Part shown: piece by piece, positions 22,848 to 35,500 of the stretch | Layout: each line of letters starts with the position of its first letter | How positions within the stretch are numbered: the first letter of the stretch is position 1 | Assembly (NCBI RefSeq): GCF_043641665.1 | Contig: NC_092184.1 | Span: 16,986,108 to 17,050,107 of the forward strand | DNA length: 64,000 bases | Direction of reading: 5' to 3' | Source: Enoplosus armatus | Lineage: Eukaryota > Chordata > Actinopteri > Centrarchiformes > Enoplosidae | The notes under the pieces: generated by a model | Told to the model about the DNA's origin: nothing | The model's database searches: none | The model's input: the letters and a program-made list of their open reading frames with translations, nothing else | Translations under genes and position numbers: made by a program

Positions 22848-25800
22848 TTAAGGCCATGTGATATTTGGGGTTGCTAGGGGTAACCATCTGAATGGGGCTC
22901 TGTCAAAGGGGCATTGCTTCAACTGACCCTTCACATTTTCTCTGCAACCGCCCGACTCCTCCCAGTTTCTTGTGACATCTAAAACAGAGTAAACACCTAC
23001 AGACCCGTCCTCAAAGCCCACAAACACACACTGCTGCTGCTCACACACAACCAGAGTCAACGGATTCTTAGGCAGACACACGTTTCCTATTCTTTCCCCG
23101 TCGGCGAGTCGCACAACTGTGAGGACGGGCCTCGCATGCAGGCAACGGACACAGCTCCTCTCCAGGGTGCTGGGGCAGGATATGCAGGCAGCATAGCGTC
23201 CACTTTTATCCAAACAAGCTTTAATGACTGGACCTTCAGCCTTGAATGAGCACAGTCTGACCCGAGACAGGTCCAAGAGGTTGATGGCTTCATTATCAGT
23301 GGACAGCAGGGCGCAGCTCCCATCGGAGGACATGTGGAAGTCTTGTGGCTGACAGTGAAACGTATGAGGCAGTTGAAAGTGCCTGCACACCGTCTCCTCT
23401 GCTACTTTCCAAGTGTACACTGCCCCTGAGGCAGCCATCACCACCACAAAGTCTGGGTGCTCTGAAAGCGTGCGGAAAGCAACTACGTGCTCTGAGCTTG
23501 CCGCGCAGGAGAAACGCTTGCTGATTGAGCCCGACCATAGACTGGCAGCTAACAGGTCTCCATGGCGACGGCCAATAAGGAAGGTGCTTTCGGACGACAC
23601 CTGGGCGTCAGACAGGTGCAGGTGTATGCTGCACACAATGCTCCCATGTGCCAGCTTCCAAACCCGAGACAAGTGTCGCTCAGAAATACTCACGCCACAG
23701 TTACTATTAGGGGTGATCAGGATGTCTGTCGCTCTGCTGCCACTCATACGCAGGATGTTCTCACCTGTTTCTGTCTGCCAAACGTAGATCTCCCCTGCTG
23801 AGAGTGTCACAAGGTGGATGTTATCCGGAGAAAGGCGCAGTTTCTCCACAGGACCATCATGTAGGAAGTTAGCATGAGGAAGTGCCGTTGCTAATCTCCA
23901 TCTCCACACCGTCTCTGAACCGTCAGTGGTGTAGAACCACTCCCCTGTTTGTTCAACCACCACTTCTTTCACCCCACACCCCATTTTCGGAGCTGCAGCT
24001 GCAGCGTCTATCGTCTCAGAGTCCCACACTGAGAGGCAGCCGGCATGAGTGACACAAATGACATCCGAGGCCGTTTTGAGGAGCGTACAAGGCTGCTTGT
24101 TTGCTTCTAAGGAGAGAACACACTCCCCTGCGTTGACCCTCCACACCAAGACCACGGGACAGGTGTCTAACAAAGCCAGGAAAAGGTGGCCCTCTTGGGA
24201 GAGCACAGCTTGAGTGAAGGCCCTCCCTTGCGGAGCCAAGAACTGGTCCCACAGCTCCCAGTCACATGTATCCCACAGTGTAACCTGGTGAGATTGACAC
24301 ACCAATAAAGAGCCAATTTCATCTGAGTAATCTGTATTGAGGACATTATTAGTTTTACCCCCAGTAAAGCTTTCTTTGACAAGTCTGGGTGGTTGCGTTT
24401 TGGCGGCCACATCCCATAGGGTTACATTCCCTGTCCTGTCAACACATGCCATTTCCCACTTATCTTCACAGACGATCACTGATGTAACCGCGATGTGGTT
24501 CGAGCTGGAACAGGTGCCGAGGAGACTGCAGGTGCTGGTGTCAAATACGGACACTGTGCCTTCCTCCTGCCCACAGTACATGTAAAAGCCATTCGAGGAG
24601 CAAACCAAACAGGTCACACAGCTCTGACACTGGAGATGAGTCAAGGTCTCACTGGAGACATCAAAGACACTCACAAAACTCTCATCTTTCCACCATATAA
24701 ATAACTTTTTCTGACATGCAACAAACCCCTCAATTTTGCTTGGTGTTTGTTGGCTTGACTCTGGTTCAAACTCTGTTTTCAAAGGGTCCCTAACCTGTAG
24801 AAACATTTCTGGACCTGCCACTTCCCACAAGAAAAGCTTGTTGCATTGTGTGGAAAGCAGCATGTATTGGCCGCTACTCCTCACTCCTGCAAACTTCAGC
24901 TCCTTCTGCTCACAGCTCAGTGATAGTTTGGCTACATCACACCCGGAGCCTTTCCAAAACCAAGCCGTACCGTCATCCATGATCTCTGCTACAATCCCAC
25001 ACTCTGTTCCGGCTGCTTCTGTAACACAAGCGGTCTTTGTTTTGGCATCACACTTTAAATGCTGAATTGAGGGAACAGAGGAGGGAGCAGGGCAAAGCGC
25101 CACTCCTAATCCGCTTCCTCTTTTCCTCCTCTCCTGTCTGATCTCTCTGACATAACCTTCCAGCACAGGAAAGACCTCCAGATAAGGGAGGAGGCTCATC
25201 TCCATCACTGTGGGCAGCTGCAGCGGTGAGCTCTGCAGTAAGCAAGCACAAGACTTCAATATGCTTGCTAGGAGTCCTCTTTCCCTTGAAAAACGGAAGT
25301 GGGATGACCCCTCCTCACCCTCCAGCATGGCCACCAGATCTCCCAGGAGTCCTGCTCGAACCATAGCCTGGTGAAACCCCGAAGACATTAACAGCCCACG
25401 CTCCAACTCCTCCCATTTGTCACTTTCTTGCAAGTGATGCGGCAATTCTAAGACCTTCCTCAAGCTCACTCGACCAACCTCTTTGGAGGAAGAGGCGAAG
25501 ACAAACGGCTGGCTGGATGGCTGCCTGTCTATGAATATTTCCATGTGGGTGGTATCCTTGAAATAGTCGGCCATTGCTGAATGAATCTCCCTCCTCACCT
25601 CACGAGTGCCTAAATACCTCTTAGCCACTACCAGCTTGAAATGCCTGCTCACCCAGAACAAAACATGTGACCCTGCAACTGTCCGACGAATGAGAAACCT
25701 CCTCAAATCCAATAGAAGTCTCTCCACGTAGATTTGCGGGACCCTCGTATTGGAGGGAGGCCTCTCACCCTGCTGAACATACTCAGACAACACCTCGCCA

Positions 25801-25975
25801 TCACTGGTCAGCAGATCAGCAAGCTCGGCCTCAGTGAGCCCAGTCCTGGAGAGGGTGAGGTAGGAGGCGGCACGAGCCACAGTAGAGGAGCCATGTTTCT
25901 GCTCGAGGTGGTACAGCAGCGCAGAAATAGATGAATGGATGCCATCAGGGAGAGACGACTCAGTCACATCTGAAT
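22848..25975 (-). CDS. nwd1: nwd1 terminal exon 10, WD40 half in one exon
   Basis: A single open frame of 3128 bases encodes about 1041 residues to the stop. The first ~280 residues are winged-helix and helical (SALLYHLEQKHG, LTEAELADLL). Repeated WD40 blades follow, with endings such as NVTLWDVAA, QVTLWDTCDW, VVLVWRVNAG, CLSVWDSET, EIYVWQTETG, AVYTWKVAEE and GVYSVLDV. The absence of introns across about 750 residues of propeller is notable. No internal stop or frameshift is visible, so this is not a processed pseudogene. Confidence 0.95.
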
Positions 25976-28900
25976 CTGATGGTGAGGGAAGAAAATAGGG
26001 GCAGAAGAAGAGAAATGTGGTGTAATAATTTTAAAGGATATGTCTGGTGAAGTGTTTTTATATTGTCAAAAAATTCCAAAATCACAAATTCCAAGAAAAG
26101 ACCAAAATCAAAATACAATGTACAAACTATTGCTTGTGTGTCCAAAGTCTGATATAGCTTATTCCTCTGTGCCATAGACTTGCATTGTTGTCCAGAAACT
26201 ATTAAAAACACACTAATGACTACACACATCAGTGCATGGTGTAAATACACATACATTGTTGTAAATACTCACTGGAGCTTGATATGGGTTCAATATCTTT
26301 TTGGCTAAAGAGTTTTTCTTGCGATGTCTCTTGAACTTATTTGGCACCATTGCTGTATTTGACATATTTTGTCCTGCAGATGAGGCATTATGTGGGGCAG
26401 CCAGCTTTCCCTCTCCACATAAAGCTGGCCAGAAACTGTGTTGCATTACTATGACAACCGTCTTGGCCACATCATAACCGCATATGTAACAGGGTTTTTA
26501 ATATCGTGATTTAGATGTTTAATTCTTCTCCTTTTTAATTCTGCAAATACTTTGTAATGTGTTTGAAAACTTAATATGAAAATGTGAAACAAATCTTGCC
26601 CATCCAGAGTGCCTTGGTACCCACGTAAGGAACCTCTGCACAAGCACACAAAAGCTGAAAATAGTCCCCAATAATTGCACTATTTACTCCTGTTTGAGTA
26701 ACACTTGCTAAAAACTACAGTCTCCGGCTGTTTTAGGAAAAGTTTTTTAAAGATTTACATGTTCAGTAGGAAAGACTACAGTACCACATGCTGGGTACTG
26801 GGCGTTGTTGGTTTTGGTCTTTTCATGGGATTTGTTGACTATAAAAATGTAGAATATCACCAGCCTTATCCCTGAAGAATCTGTCTCTTTGTTTACTGTA
26901 TTAGTCGTACCAGAGTGCCAGAGCGAGGTGTGCAGGTGCAGGAGTCGAGCGTAGAGGGTCAGACAACAAGAAGTCAGCGCCTGGTTCACCAGCGCCTGCT
27001 GTCCTGATGTCACCGTCCTCCCTGAACTGCTCAGCAGTGACGCCAACATCTTCACACACTGTTTCCTGTCCACCGGTCCCAGCTGCACACACACATATCC
27101 TGACTTCTTCTCACTGCTCTCGGACACACAGCGAGGTGGACTTCTTTGTGGGCTGATGGCTTGCAGAACTTGTGTTCGGTTGGAGGAGACTGCGAGGATG
27201 AGTTTGACGCTGGGAGGAAGGGGGGAGGGGAGGCTCTCAATAATTTGAGGTCCAAAGTTGTTTTTGATGTGATCCAGGCCATCGAGGATTAGAACTAGAG
27301 GCTGTTTAGTAGAAGGTAAGAGGGAGAGGAGGGAAGAGAGACGTTCTTTAAGCTCAGACAGACAGATGTCAGGTTTTATGATGCCAGAGCTAGGTCCTCT
27401 GGGATCTGGGCATGGTACGGTATTAAGGTCTTGGTTATAGGCAGAAACATGCTCTCTTGTGGTGGGTTCACGGTGAGGATCCAGATTTGATGTCGGGCTA
27501 CAGTTGGAATTGTTGTCTCTGAGGTTAGTGATACAACTGGGATTGTCCAGGTCGCTGGGATTCTGCTCAGAGGAAAATTCGCCGTCATATCTACCCGCAA
27601 TTTGATAACACAGGCTCGACAACAGTTGCTTTGGGGAAGGGTTGATTGACAGGTTGCAGAAATAAGTGATCACCACAGGATCGCAGTCTGGTAGCCAAGA
27701 CTTTATCTGTGGAGAGAGACAGAGCACTTGTTCACGTTATCAAGACCACGTAGTCTCACAATGCAAATGTCTTATATGCTTTGCTTTGCCTGTGGGTCTG
27801 TTTGAACCTGTTTTATTTATTTGTTGGTTGATTCGTCTCATTGTCCATCACCATTTCACAAAACCCAAAGGGATGTAATCAAATTTCTTTTTTCCTTTCT
27901 TTCCAAGAGTCCAAAACCCAACTAGAGGATTATTTGAGAGGCTAGAACCACTGAATTGAAGAAATTACCTTTTCGTCTGATTATCAAAACAGTTGCAAAC
28001 TAATTTTCTGTCATTTATTTTTCTAATTTTGTAGCTCTACCATCTGTTTGTAGCATGTATTTTACTGTTTGGAGTTCCTGAAAAGGTGGAAAAGGACTGG
28101 GCCACTTGCCTGTTGAGCGCAGTGTGCCAGCAGAACGGCTTTCCCTGTACACGGTCCTCCTGTCACCACTAGTGGGCGCTGTGGTTCCCTCTGCTCCACA
28201 TAGGCTCTGACCTAGAAACAAATGAAAAGTAAGATAGTGATTCAGTGCTGAAATTATCGGCATCAAGTTTCATCAGAGTGTCACAACACAGAGAAAATAG
28301 ATCAGAAAATATCCATGATGTGAAAAAAAAAAAAGAGACAGCCATGAATTGTAACATGAATTGTAACATGAATGTTTTTATCCATTAATCAGTACGTGCC
28401 ACGCAGCAAACTTTGTTTTTAATCTTCCTCAGCTGTTAATCCTTCATGTGTCCATATCTACACCATAAGCAGTTAAAAAAACAACAACATTTTAATGCCT
28501 TGTCTTTAGAAACCATCCAGACAAACACCTTCATCCTGACCTTTTCCTCTTCTGGCCGAATGACGTCATAAAATCGGGACAGGATGTCACACAGCTGCTC
28601 CTGCTCAGCCTGCTCTCGCGCCAAAGCACCGCCAAGCTGAGAGACTTCACTGGTTTCTGAGACGTTCATGTTGTCAATCAACCCCACGAGGTCAGAGTAC
28701 ACCTGCTGGCACAGAGACTCAGCATAGCCCCGCCTCCTGGCTGTCGTGTAACCATGGCGACGGTCACACTCTGTGGTGGAGGTGTAGACAAGAAGCTGGG
28801 AGGAAGTGATGAGACCAGGGAGGAAGTTGTCTGAGAGCTCTGATAATAATTGTCCATCAGTGGGTGTTGACCGCAGGTCAAAGGCAGCAGCCTGAAAATA

Positions 28901-31322
28901 CAGGATATGGAATATTTATTTATTTATTTATTTATCATTTTTTACCCACTTTCTGTGGGTACAATCTGCATCGGAAGTAAATGAAGAATGTATTTCATAT
29001 TTAGCTATTTCTAGTGTACTACAAAAAAAAATACCTGTCGTTTATAAAACATGACATTAATTGTTTTTATGCAAGCAAAGGATATAAAACCTAGATATGT
29101 GAGAGATGCATCTCTATGGTTTCTCTGTCAGGAACTACTAATAAACATTTTCCATGTTAATGTTAAAATCACATTTACTTGAATCTAACTTATTCGTCTT
29201 GGATGTTTATATTAGTTTACAAAGTTGATTTAGTAGCTTAAGTTAACTAATGTTTCACGTAAACTTCTTTTGAACTATGAACATGTGCGTTGTTCCTTCT
29301 GTAAAAACAAAACTTTGGTTTCTGACAGGCCGGAGCAGGAGGCCACGTGTTCAGCTGTTAGAAACATGTTTTCCTTCAAAAATATAAGAAAACAAGAACA
29401 CAAACAAAACAAATAATGGTGATGTATCAGTTCAGGAATCATTTTTTCACTTTGTATAAGTGGGCATGTGAAAAACGTCACACTATAATGTATGTGCCTC
29501 ATGGATGAGTGGCGGCAGAGCGGTGTACTAACAAATAAATCACTGCTCACGAGACAGTGAGGGATGACTCTCACCTCTGACTGTGGCTGAAGTCGTGTCT
29601 TCATCTGCCTCTTCTCTCTCTCCCCTTTAACGTTGACGACCTTGTGGACGTAAACCAGGCAGCGTCCGATGATCTCGTCATCAGGGCGGTTGTCCAGAGC
29701 GAATCGCAGATCTGCGTCGAGGGCTGGAGAAAGAAGCAGCGAAGCAGGCATTAATAACTTACACTTCAACATTGAGCCAAAAAACACGTGTCTCTCACCT
29801 GATCTGTAGTAGCTGTTCGCTCTCTGTGGGGTCATGAGACCGTTGTGGACACACAGATTCACAGAGGTCTGAAACACCTTCCTCAGCTCTTCTTCTTTAG
29901 CCTTCATCTTGATCTCCTCTTCCTCCTTAACAGTTAAGATGCTTCTTAGAAAACAGCACCACAGTCTAACAGTAAGGCAGATCATTTCTATATTATGATC
30001 ACATACATAGAATTACATGATTATCTGATATATAGACTGTGAATGCTGGAGGACAGATGGGATTATTAAATACTTATGTATGTTTCTTAATGTTTAATAT
30101 GGTTTTATGAATAAAAAAAGAGCCTTATTTCTGTGGGAAATTTAATTTTGTAACATATTTAAAGACCTCTTTCATTCATACGTTTTGCTCGATAAGAGCT
30201 CTAATCATAATTTGTACTCACATTTAATTAGCAGCTGTACTTGGACAAACATACTCCCTGTTTGTATGATTTAATCTGAATGAAGACAGTAATAAATGAA
30301 AAGATCAGTCATGAGGGTCTGAGGGTGAGTGTGATCACCTGACGACGGCAGGTGAGTCTGTGTGGAGGTCTCAGCCAGTAGGAGGGAGGGGTGGTGTTCT
30401 CGTCCCTCTGGTACACCCTCTCCAGCTCCTGGGTGCTGATGCCCGCCCGCTGGCTCTCCTGCAGCAGCAGCTGATACTCTGACACCTCCACCTGAGGGGG
30501 CAGACTGGCTGCGCCATACTGATGTCCTACCAGAGCCTGCAGCACCACCATGTGGATACAAAAGGAACAGCAGCATGGGATGCATCGTTTAGTACTGATA
30601 AGTACACGCTTGTACAGGTGTTTCTGGATTTAGAAAGCTTTTAGAGCGACTTATTTTGCTTTTTTTTTTTTCAATATGTGCAGCATCTGGAAAAGACTGG
30701 GATGTGTGTCCCTTTACTCTGCTTGATTAATACTAATAATAATAATTATTATTAATTATAATAATAATAATTACTTGATTGATCAGATTCAGTGGTTGTG
30801 TGCAATATCAGAAACACCTCTGTGATACTGGATAGTGATATTCACATTACTTGTGGTTGAAATTGTCTTTTTTTTTGTTAAGCTGCTTAAACAGTGATCT
30901 GACAGTGCTACAGGCTCAGATAGCTAAGTTGTAGTTGTGGGTATTGAAGCTGTGACTTCTCAGTTACAGGATATTGTGTCCGACCCCCAGATACAACATA
31001 ATACAAGAAACCTGAAGATTCATCTGGGACTGACTTAACAGCAGCTGATAGTTAGTACACAGAGTCCTGGTCTGCTGGTCGCTCAATACTCCTACTGTCA
31101 TTTAATTGAATATGTTTAAACAGTGTAACTCTCCTGTAGAGCCGGAGGCGTGCTGTGCTACTGTGCTCTCCTGGCTACATAATCCTGGTGATTCATTTAC
31201 CAGTAAAAAAGGTCCTGCTGATCTCCCTCTGCAATCTTTAATCAGCTGCTGTCTGGTGTGTTCATCTGGCCAACGACTGGGATCACTGGACTCAAATGGG
31301 TCTATCACCTACACACACACAC

Positions 31323-31363
<41 letters not shown>

Positions 31364-31649
31364 GGTTAAAACAATCTCGAGGAGAGATGACTGATAATCA
31401 GTTTATGGAAAGCACACAGTGAGGTGTAATAACAACTGGGCTGAGTGACATACGATATATTCCTCCGTCTTTCTAATTACACATGCAGCTGAAAAGAGAC
31501 GGAACAATGCGCAAACTAACGCACAGAGTCGCGTTACAGCTGCTCGTCTCTCTCTTCTTTTTTGTCAAATTCAATTAGGCTGCAAAGTTGAGCAGAATTG
31601 AGTGCACTTTTACAGGAATGCCCTCAGGGGGATGTTGTGAAAGAATAAA

Positions 31650-31687
<38 letters not shown>

Positions 31688-32565
31688 CACTGAATAATAT
31701 TGCCTTTGTATTCCCCTGTTGGCAGCGAGTCTTGATGCTCTTCCATGGAGGAACAAGGTCTCCATTAATTTGCTGGCTGCAGCCGTTCGGAATAGTTTGA
31801 TTACACATTGTAAATGGATGTTGGGTTTTTTGACTGTTGGTCAGACAAAACCGTGACTTTAATTCATGTTTCACCTCTGATATGAACTATATTTAGGATT
31901 TTATGAATTAAACAAACTCATGTTCAGCAATTAATTGTTAATGAAAAGTTGAGACAAAGTTCGACATGATATGGATATGACATGGATTCAGACATTTTAT
32001 TACTTTGAGACACATTTCAACACATTTCAGCGGATCATCGGGTTAGGAGAATAAAGGGACACGTCACTGCAACTTTCTGTAGCTTAAATCCAAACTTCTG
32101 TCACAGATCTTGCTACACGTGTTTAAATGTAGCTTCGACAGCGCCTGCGTCCTGCCTCAGCTGGTTTACGTTTATGGTGTCAAACGGCAGAGAGGATGTA
32201 AAAGTAGCACCTTTAAAAGTAGTAACAACAATGATCACTGAGCTGTTTCCTATGCAGGATTGAGAGAAAGATAACTGTGTACTCACCCTGACATCCAGTC
32301 CCAGTGTGTGTCTACAGTGCTCTCTAAGTTTAGGGAACACACTCTCTCTCAGAGCTCTGCGCTCCACCACGCTGTCTATACAGAGCATGAACACAACATA
32401 CACCTCTATTCACAGAAACACATACAGTCACATACAGCATTAGCCTTTTCAAATTTATGGACATACATTAGTATAACGAGTCACCTACATACCCTCTGGG
32501 TTGGAGCACAGATAGAGTTTCACACAGGACGAGCTGCAGGTGGACTCTGGAGGAGACCGGTCCAT
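22848..32565 (-). CDS. nwd1: NACHT and WD repeat domain-containing protein 1, 10 coding exons
   Basis: STAND-class NTPase with an N-terminal DUF4062-like region, a NACHT nucleotide-binding module and a C-terminal WD40 propeller array; in mammals NWD1 is cytosolic and linked to androgen receptor signalling and neural cells. Exons: 32493-32565, 32287-32375, 31201-31308, 30339-30536, 29799-29925, 29575-29723, 28541-28891, 28110-28211, 26911-27706, 22848-25975. They total 5121 bases (1706 aa), somewhat longer than human NWD1 as I recall it. The start is MDRSPPESTC, followed by VKLYLCSNPEG and ERRALRESVFPKLREHCR. All phases close. Intron 8 uses a GC donor (CAG|GCAAGT). The gene lies in tandem between HERC and fchsd2. 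Confidence 0.93.
26041..26900. other. nwd1 intron 9, no recognised feature
   Basis: AT-rich intron sequence (intron 25976-26910) without exon-like blocks, RNA genes or strong repeats. Confidence 0.5.
26911..28211 (-). CDS. nwd1: nwd1 NACHT exons 8-9
   Basis: Walker A GGPCTGKA at residues 383-390 (exon 28110-28211) and Walker B LILDGLD at about 538-544 (exon 26911-27706) define the nucleotide-binding fold. Between them is a long Asn/Ser/Pro-rich spacer (roughly residues 440-510) that looks disordered and is probably lineage-specific. Exon 9 ends in phase 1 at a GTACGA donor, and the next exon restores the frame with DSDVTESSLPDG. Confidence 0.92.
28541..32565 (-). CDS. nwd1: nwd1 N-terminal exons 1-7 (DUF4062-like region)
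   Basis: Residues 1-365. Landmarks are VKLYLCSNPEG, FPKLREHCRHTLGLDVRVID, SAGPFLLALVGHQYG, VEVSEYQLLLQESQ and RDENTTPPSYWL, the fold seen at the start of NWD1 and other STAND proteins that resembles a TIR-like sensor or effector module. The last exon (28541-28891) ends RFYDVIRPEEEK; its donor GTCAGG is suboptimal. It was chosen because the next exon begins in phase 0 with VRAYVEQ. Confidence 0.88.
28914..28936. repeat. (TATT)n microsatellite
   Basis: Short tetranucleotide run in nwd1 intron 6, about 25 bp upstream of an nwd1 acceptor in transcript sense. Confidence 0.9.
31311..31360. repeat. (CA)n microsatellite abutting nwd1 exon 3 acceptor
   Basis: 50-bp CA run with one CG interruption, on the transcript strand a UG repeat ending two bases before exon 3 (acceptor TAG at 31309-31311). 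Confidence 0.93.
31652..31685. repeat. (CA)n microsatellite
   Basis: 34-bp CA run in nwd1 intron 2. Confidence 0.95.
31810..31960. repeat. Dispersed-repeat fragment in nwd1 intron 2
   Basis: Shares the GGGTTTT..GACTGTTGGT..GACAAAA series and a later AATTAATTGTTAATGAAAA word with the element at 8803-9000 and similar teleost repeats. Confidence 0.4.
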
Positions 32566-35500
32566 TTGCTTTCCTCTGGAGCGCACGCCAAATCAATATG
32601 TTAAAATAAGGAAGAGGAAGGGGAGAAAACTTTTGGCATGAACATTTCCAATGACCCAAATAAAAAGTTCACAGCTGCTGCTTCTCCTCTGCGCTGCTGT
32701 TTCTCGCTTCTCCTCCTGCTCCACTCAGGAAAAGTCTGGCCTCGGGTGTTTATGGAGTGTGTTATCGTGAACACACCCACTTCTAGTGAACTAAGTCTAC
32801 ACCACACAAGACACACACACACACACAAACAAAAACAGAATAACTCAGAAACAACTTTTCAATATTTTTTTTATTAATTAACATTTGTACACAATAAATA
32901 CAAACTTTGTTTTTTGTACAGCTGATAATAATATGCAGAAAGACTTTTGCACCTGTTCTCATTACTGTCATCACGGCAACAGTCTGTGAAGAGAGAGAAG
33001 GCCAGTTGTTCCACCACATTGTTAACAGCAGCAGCTGTGCAGCTGCTCCAAATCGAAGGATGAAAAATAAAAGAATATAATAATACATAAAAACCAAAAA
33101 CAGGCCCATACCCAATAATTAAACACTGTAGCGGGCCAAAGGGACTCTTAAAAAAGGGATATAATCGTGTTCAAAGTGGCAACTGGCAACAAAAAGTCAT
33201 ACATTTTACATTTGATAGACTGATTGAGCTTTTATGTTGAGAAGTTCTGTGGCTGCTGTAAACCATAAACTTGAAAACAAGTTTGAAAACATCATAAATA
33301 AGATCTCAGGGAGCTCCAGGAGAGGCTGCCGTTCGAGTCGACACCAGTTCCTACAACAGCAGAGGAGCAGCGGTTTGGATCTACACAAATGTTGTTTTTA
33401 AAAGCTGATGCAAAAAAAAAAAAATCAGGACTTTAGAGGACGTCTTACAAGAAGCCTCAAGCTGTGCCCCAACTCCATACTACATATTTATAATCTTCAT
33501 ACTCTTCATACTTTACAGTTGTGTACCAACAGGAAACACTGCAACTTTGGAGCACAACTGATAATATCCTCAACAAAGAGAGAGCAAAACAGTCTTTATT
33601 CTTACGTCATATTTCTGGAGCTCACAACAGGGCACAATAAGTTTTTCGTTGTCTCCAGCTGTGAGGAGCTCCCTCTTTTCTTGTGTGTTGCATTTTGGGA
33701 CAATCTCGTCCATCAACACCAAAACACTCAAAAATGAAGCAAATTTAGAATCCATAGTTTTATTCTGAAATGTATTCAGTGTGAACGCTCTCTCTGGTTA
33801 AAATAAATACGTAGGAGGGAACTGGGACACGTCTCTACATCTTTCAAACACAGATTCGATCAAAATCCCTCCTTTCTCCTTTAAACAATCACACATGCAA
33901 ACAGCCAGGCCTTTCTCAAGACCCCCCAAAAAAATCACATTCTTTCCAAGTCTTCATTCAAAACATCCGTCTCTATGATCTTTTTTTTTGTTTGTTTGTT
34001 TTTATAAGTTAAGGAAAACACCAATTTACATTGTCCACAATTACTTCTCCATCTCTTTGGAAGAGTGGAAAATAAAAAAATAAAAAATAAATCATCAGTC
34101 ACACTGAAATAAAAAGGATCCATCACAGAATCAGAATGAAAAGAATAACTCTGACTTCTGTATTAAACTGCAGTGATTCATCGGAGTCTCTTCTCTCCAT
34201 CCTGATGCTGTGTTAAGGTACTGCTACTTTCCAGGGAAGGTACAAATAAATAAAAGTGCTACGTTGCCCTTTAGGCAAGGAGTTTTAAAGGCTTGTAGGG
34301 TATTTAAGGGGGAAAAGATTTATTTACTTTGAGTAAAAAAACACAATGTGACAGAATTGTACTTAGCTCCATTTGAATGTTGTTTGCTAGTTCTGTCCTC
34401 TGATCTCTTTTGTTGTCTGTTTCCACCACAGTTAATCAAAGTTGAGATGTTGAGACTCACATAGTGATGTGATGGAGCTGCTTGGCAAGGAAACAGAGAA
34501 AAAAATAACACCTGCGAATGTAATGCATGTCAACTAAACACGGATATATGTCATAGGTGAACAAAATCAATGTGAGAGGAGATATGATCTGTAGGGATAA
34601 AAGCTATACAGTTCATTCTGTGATCAATAAAAACTCCTGACCCCGAATATGATATATATCAGTGTCTATATCGTCTCAAATAAATTTCTTTGTCACCACA
34701 TAGTGAATACAAACTATTTCAGTGCCTTTGAAAGCACCACCGGCCTCCTCCCGAACCAATCAGTGATACAAACACACAGAGCGTCACAGAATGAGAGAGG
34801 ATATAGCAATGTGTGCGTAATATAATGTAACTGTATGTGTGTATATGAAAGCCACCGATTCAACTGCCAATGGACAGAACAGACATTAGAGAAAAGAGGG
34901 AGGGAAAGAAAGGGAGGGTGGGAGGAGAGGGTGAGAAAAGAGCAGAGGGGAGGATCCAGCCTCCTTTTTCTCTCTCGTTCTTTCATCCTCTCCTCCCCTC
35001 CCTTCTTTCATCTCTCCTCCATACTGTATTTACAATGCCCTTTCAGTATAAGATGAGGATAAAACTTCCACTACATATCAGACATGGTATTCCATTCAGC
35101 TGAGTTAAGTCTATATGAAACGCTGTGCATACCATTCCTATGACAACAGTAATGTACTGTACTAATACACATTGAATACGTAGGATGATAAGGACTATAT
35201 ATGGCGAGGGAAGGGCTGGCGAGGGGGGACACTGCGTCCACACACCACCCAGTTTCTCTGTCCATTTACTTGAAACCCTAACTGCAATCCAAATCATGAC
35301 ACGTTCGGCAAGTTTTATACTTATTCACTCTCATAAAGCTTACTTTTTATGGAGCCCCGACACTCAAACTATAGTAAAAGGTATCAGATAAGTCGAAACT
35401 ATAACTCATAAAATACATTAAAACTTATTTTACTCTTCTATCAATCTTTCATTACCTCATTTTACTTTTCAACTCATTAATTAATCTATTTTTTTGGTCG

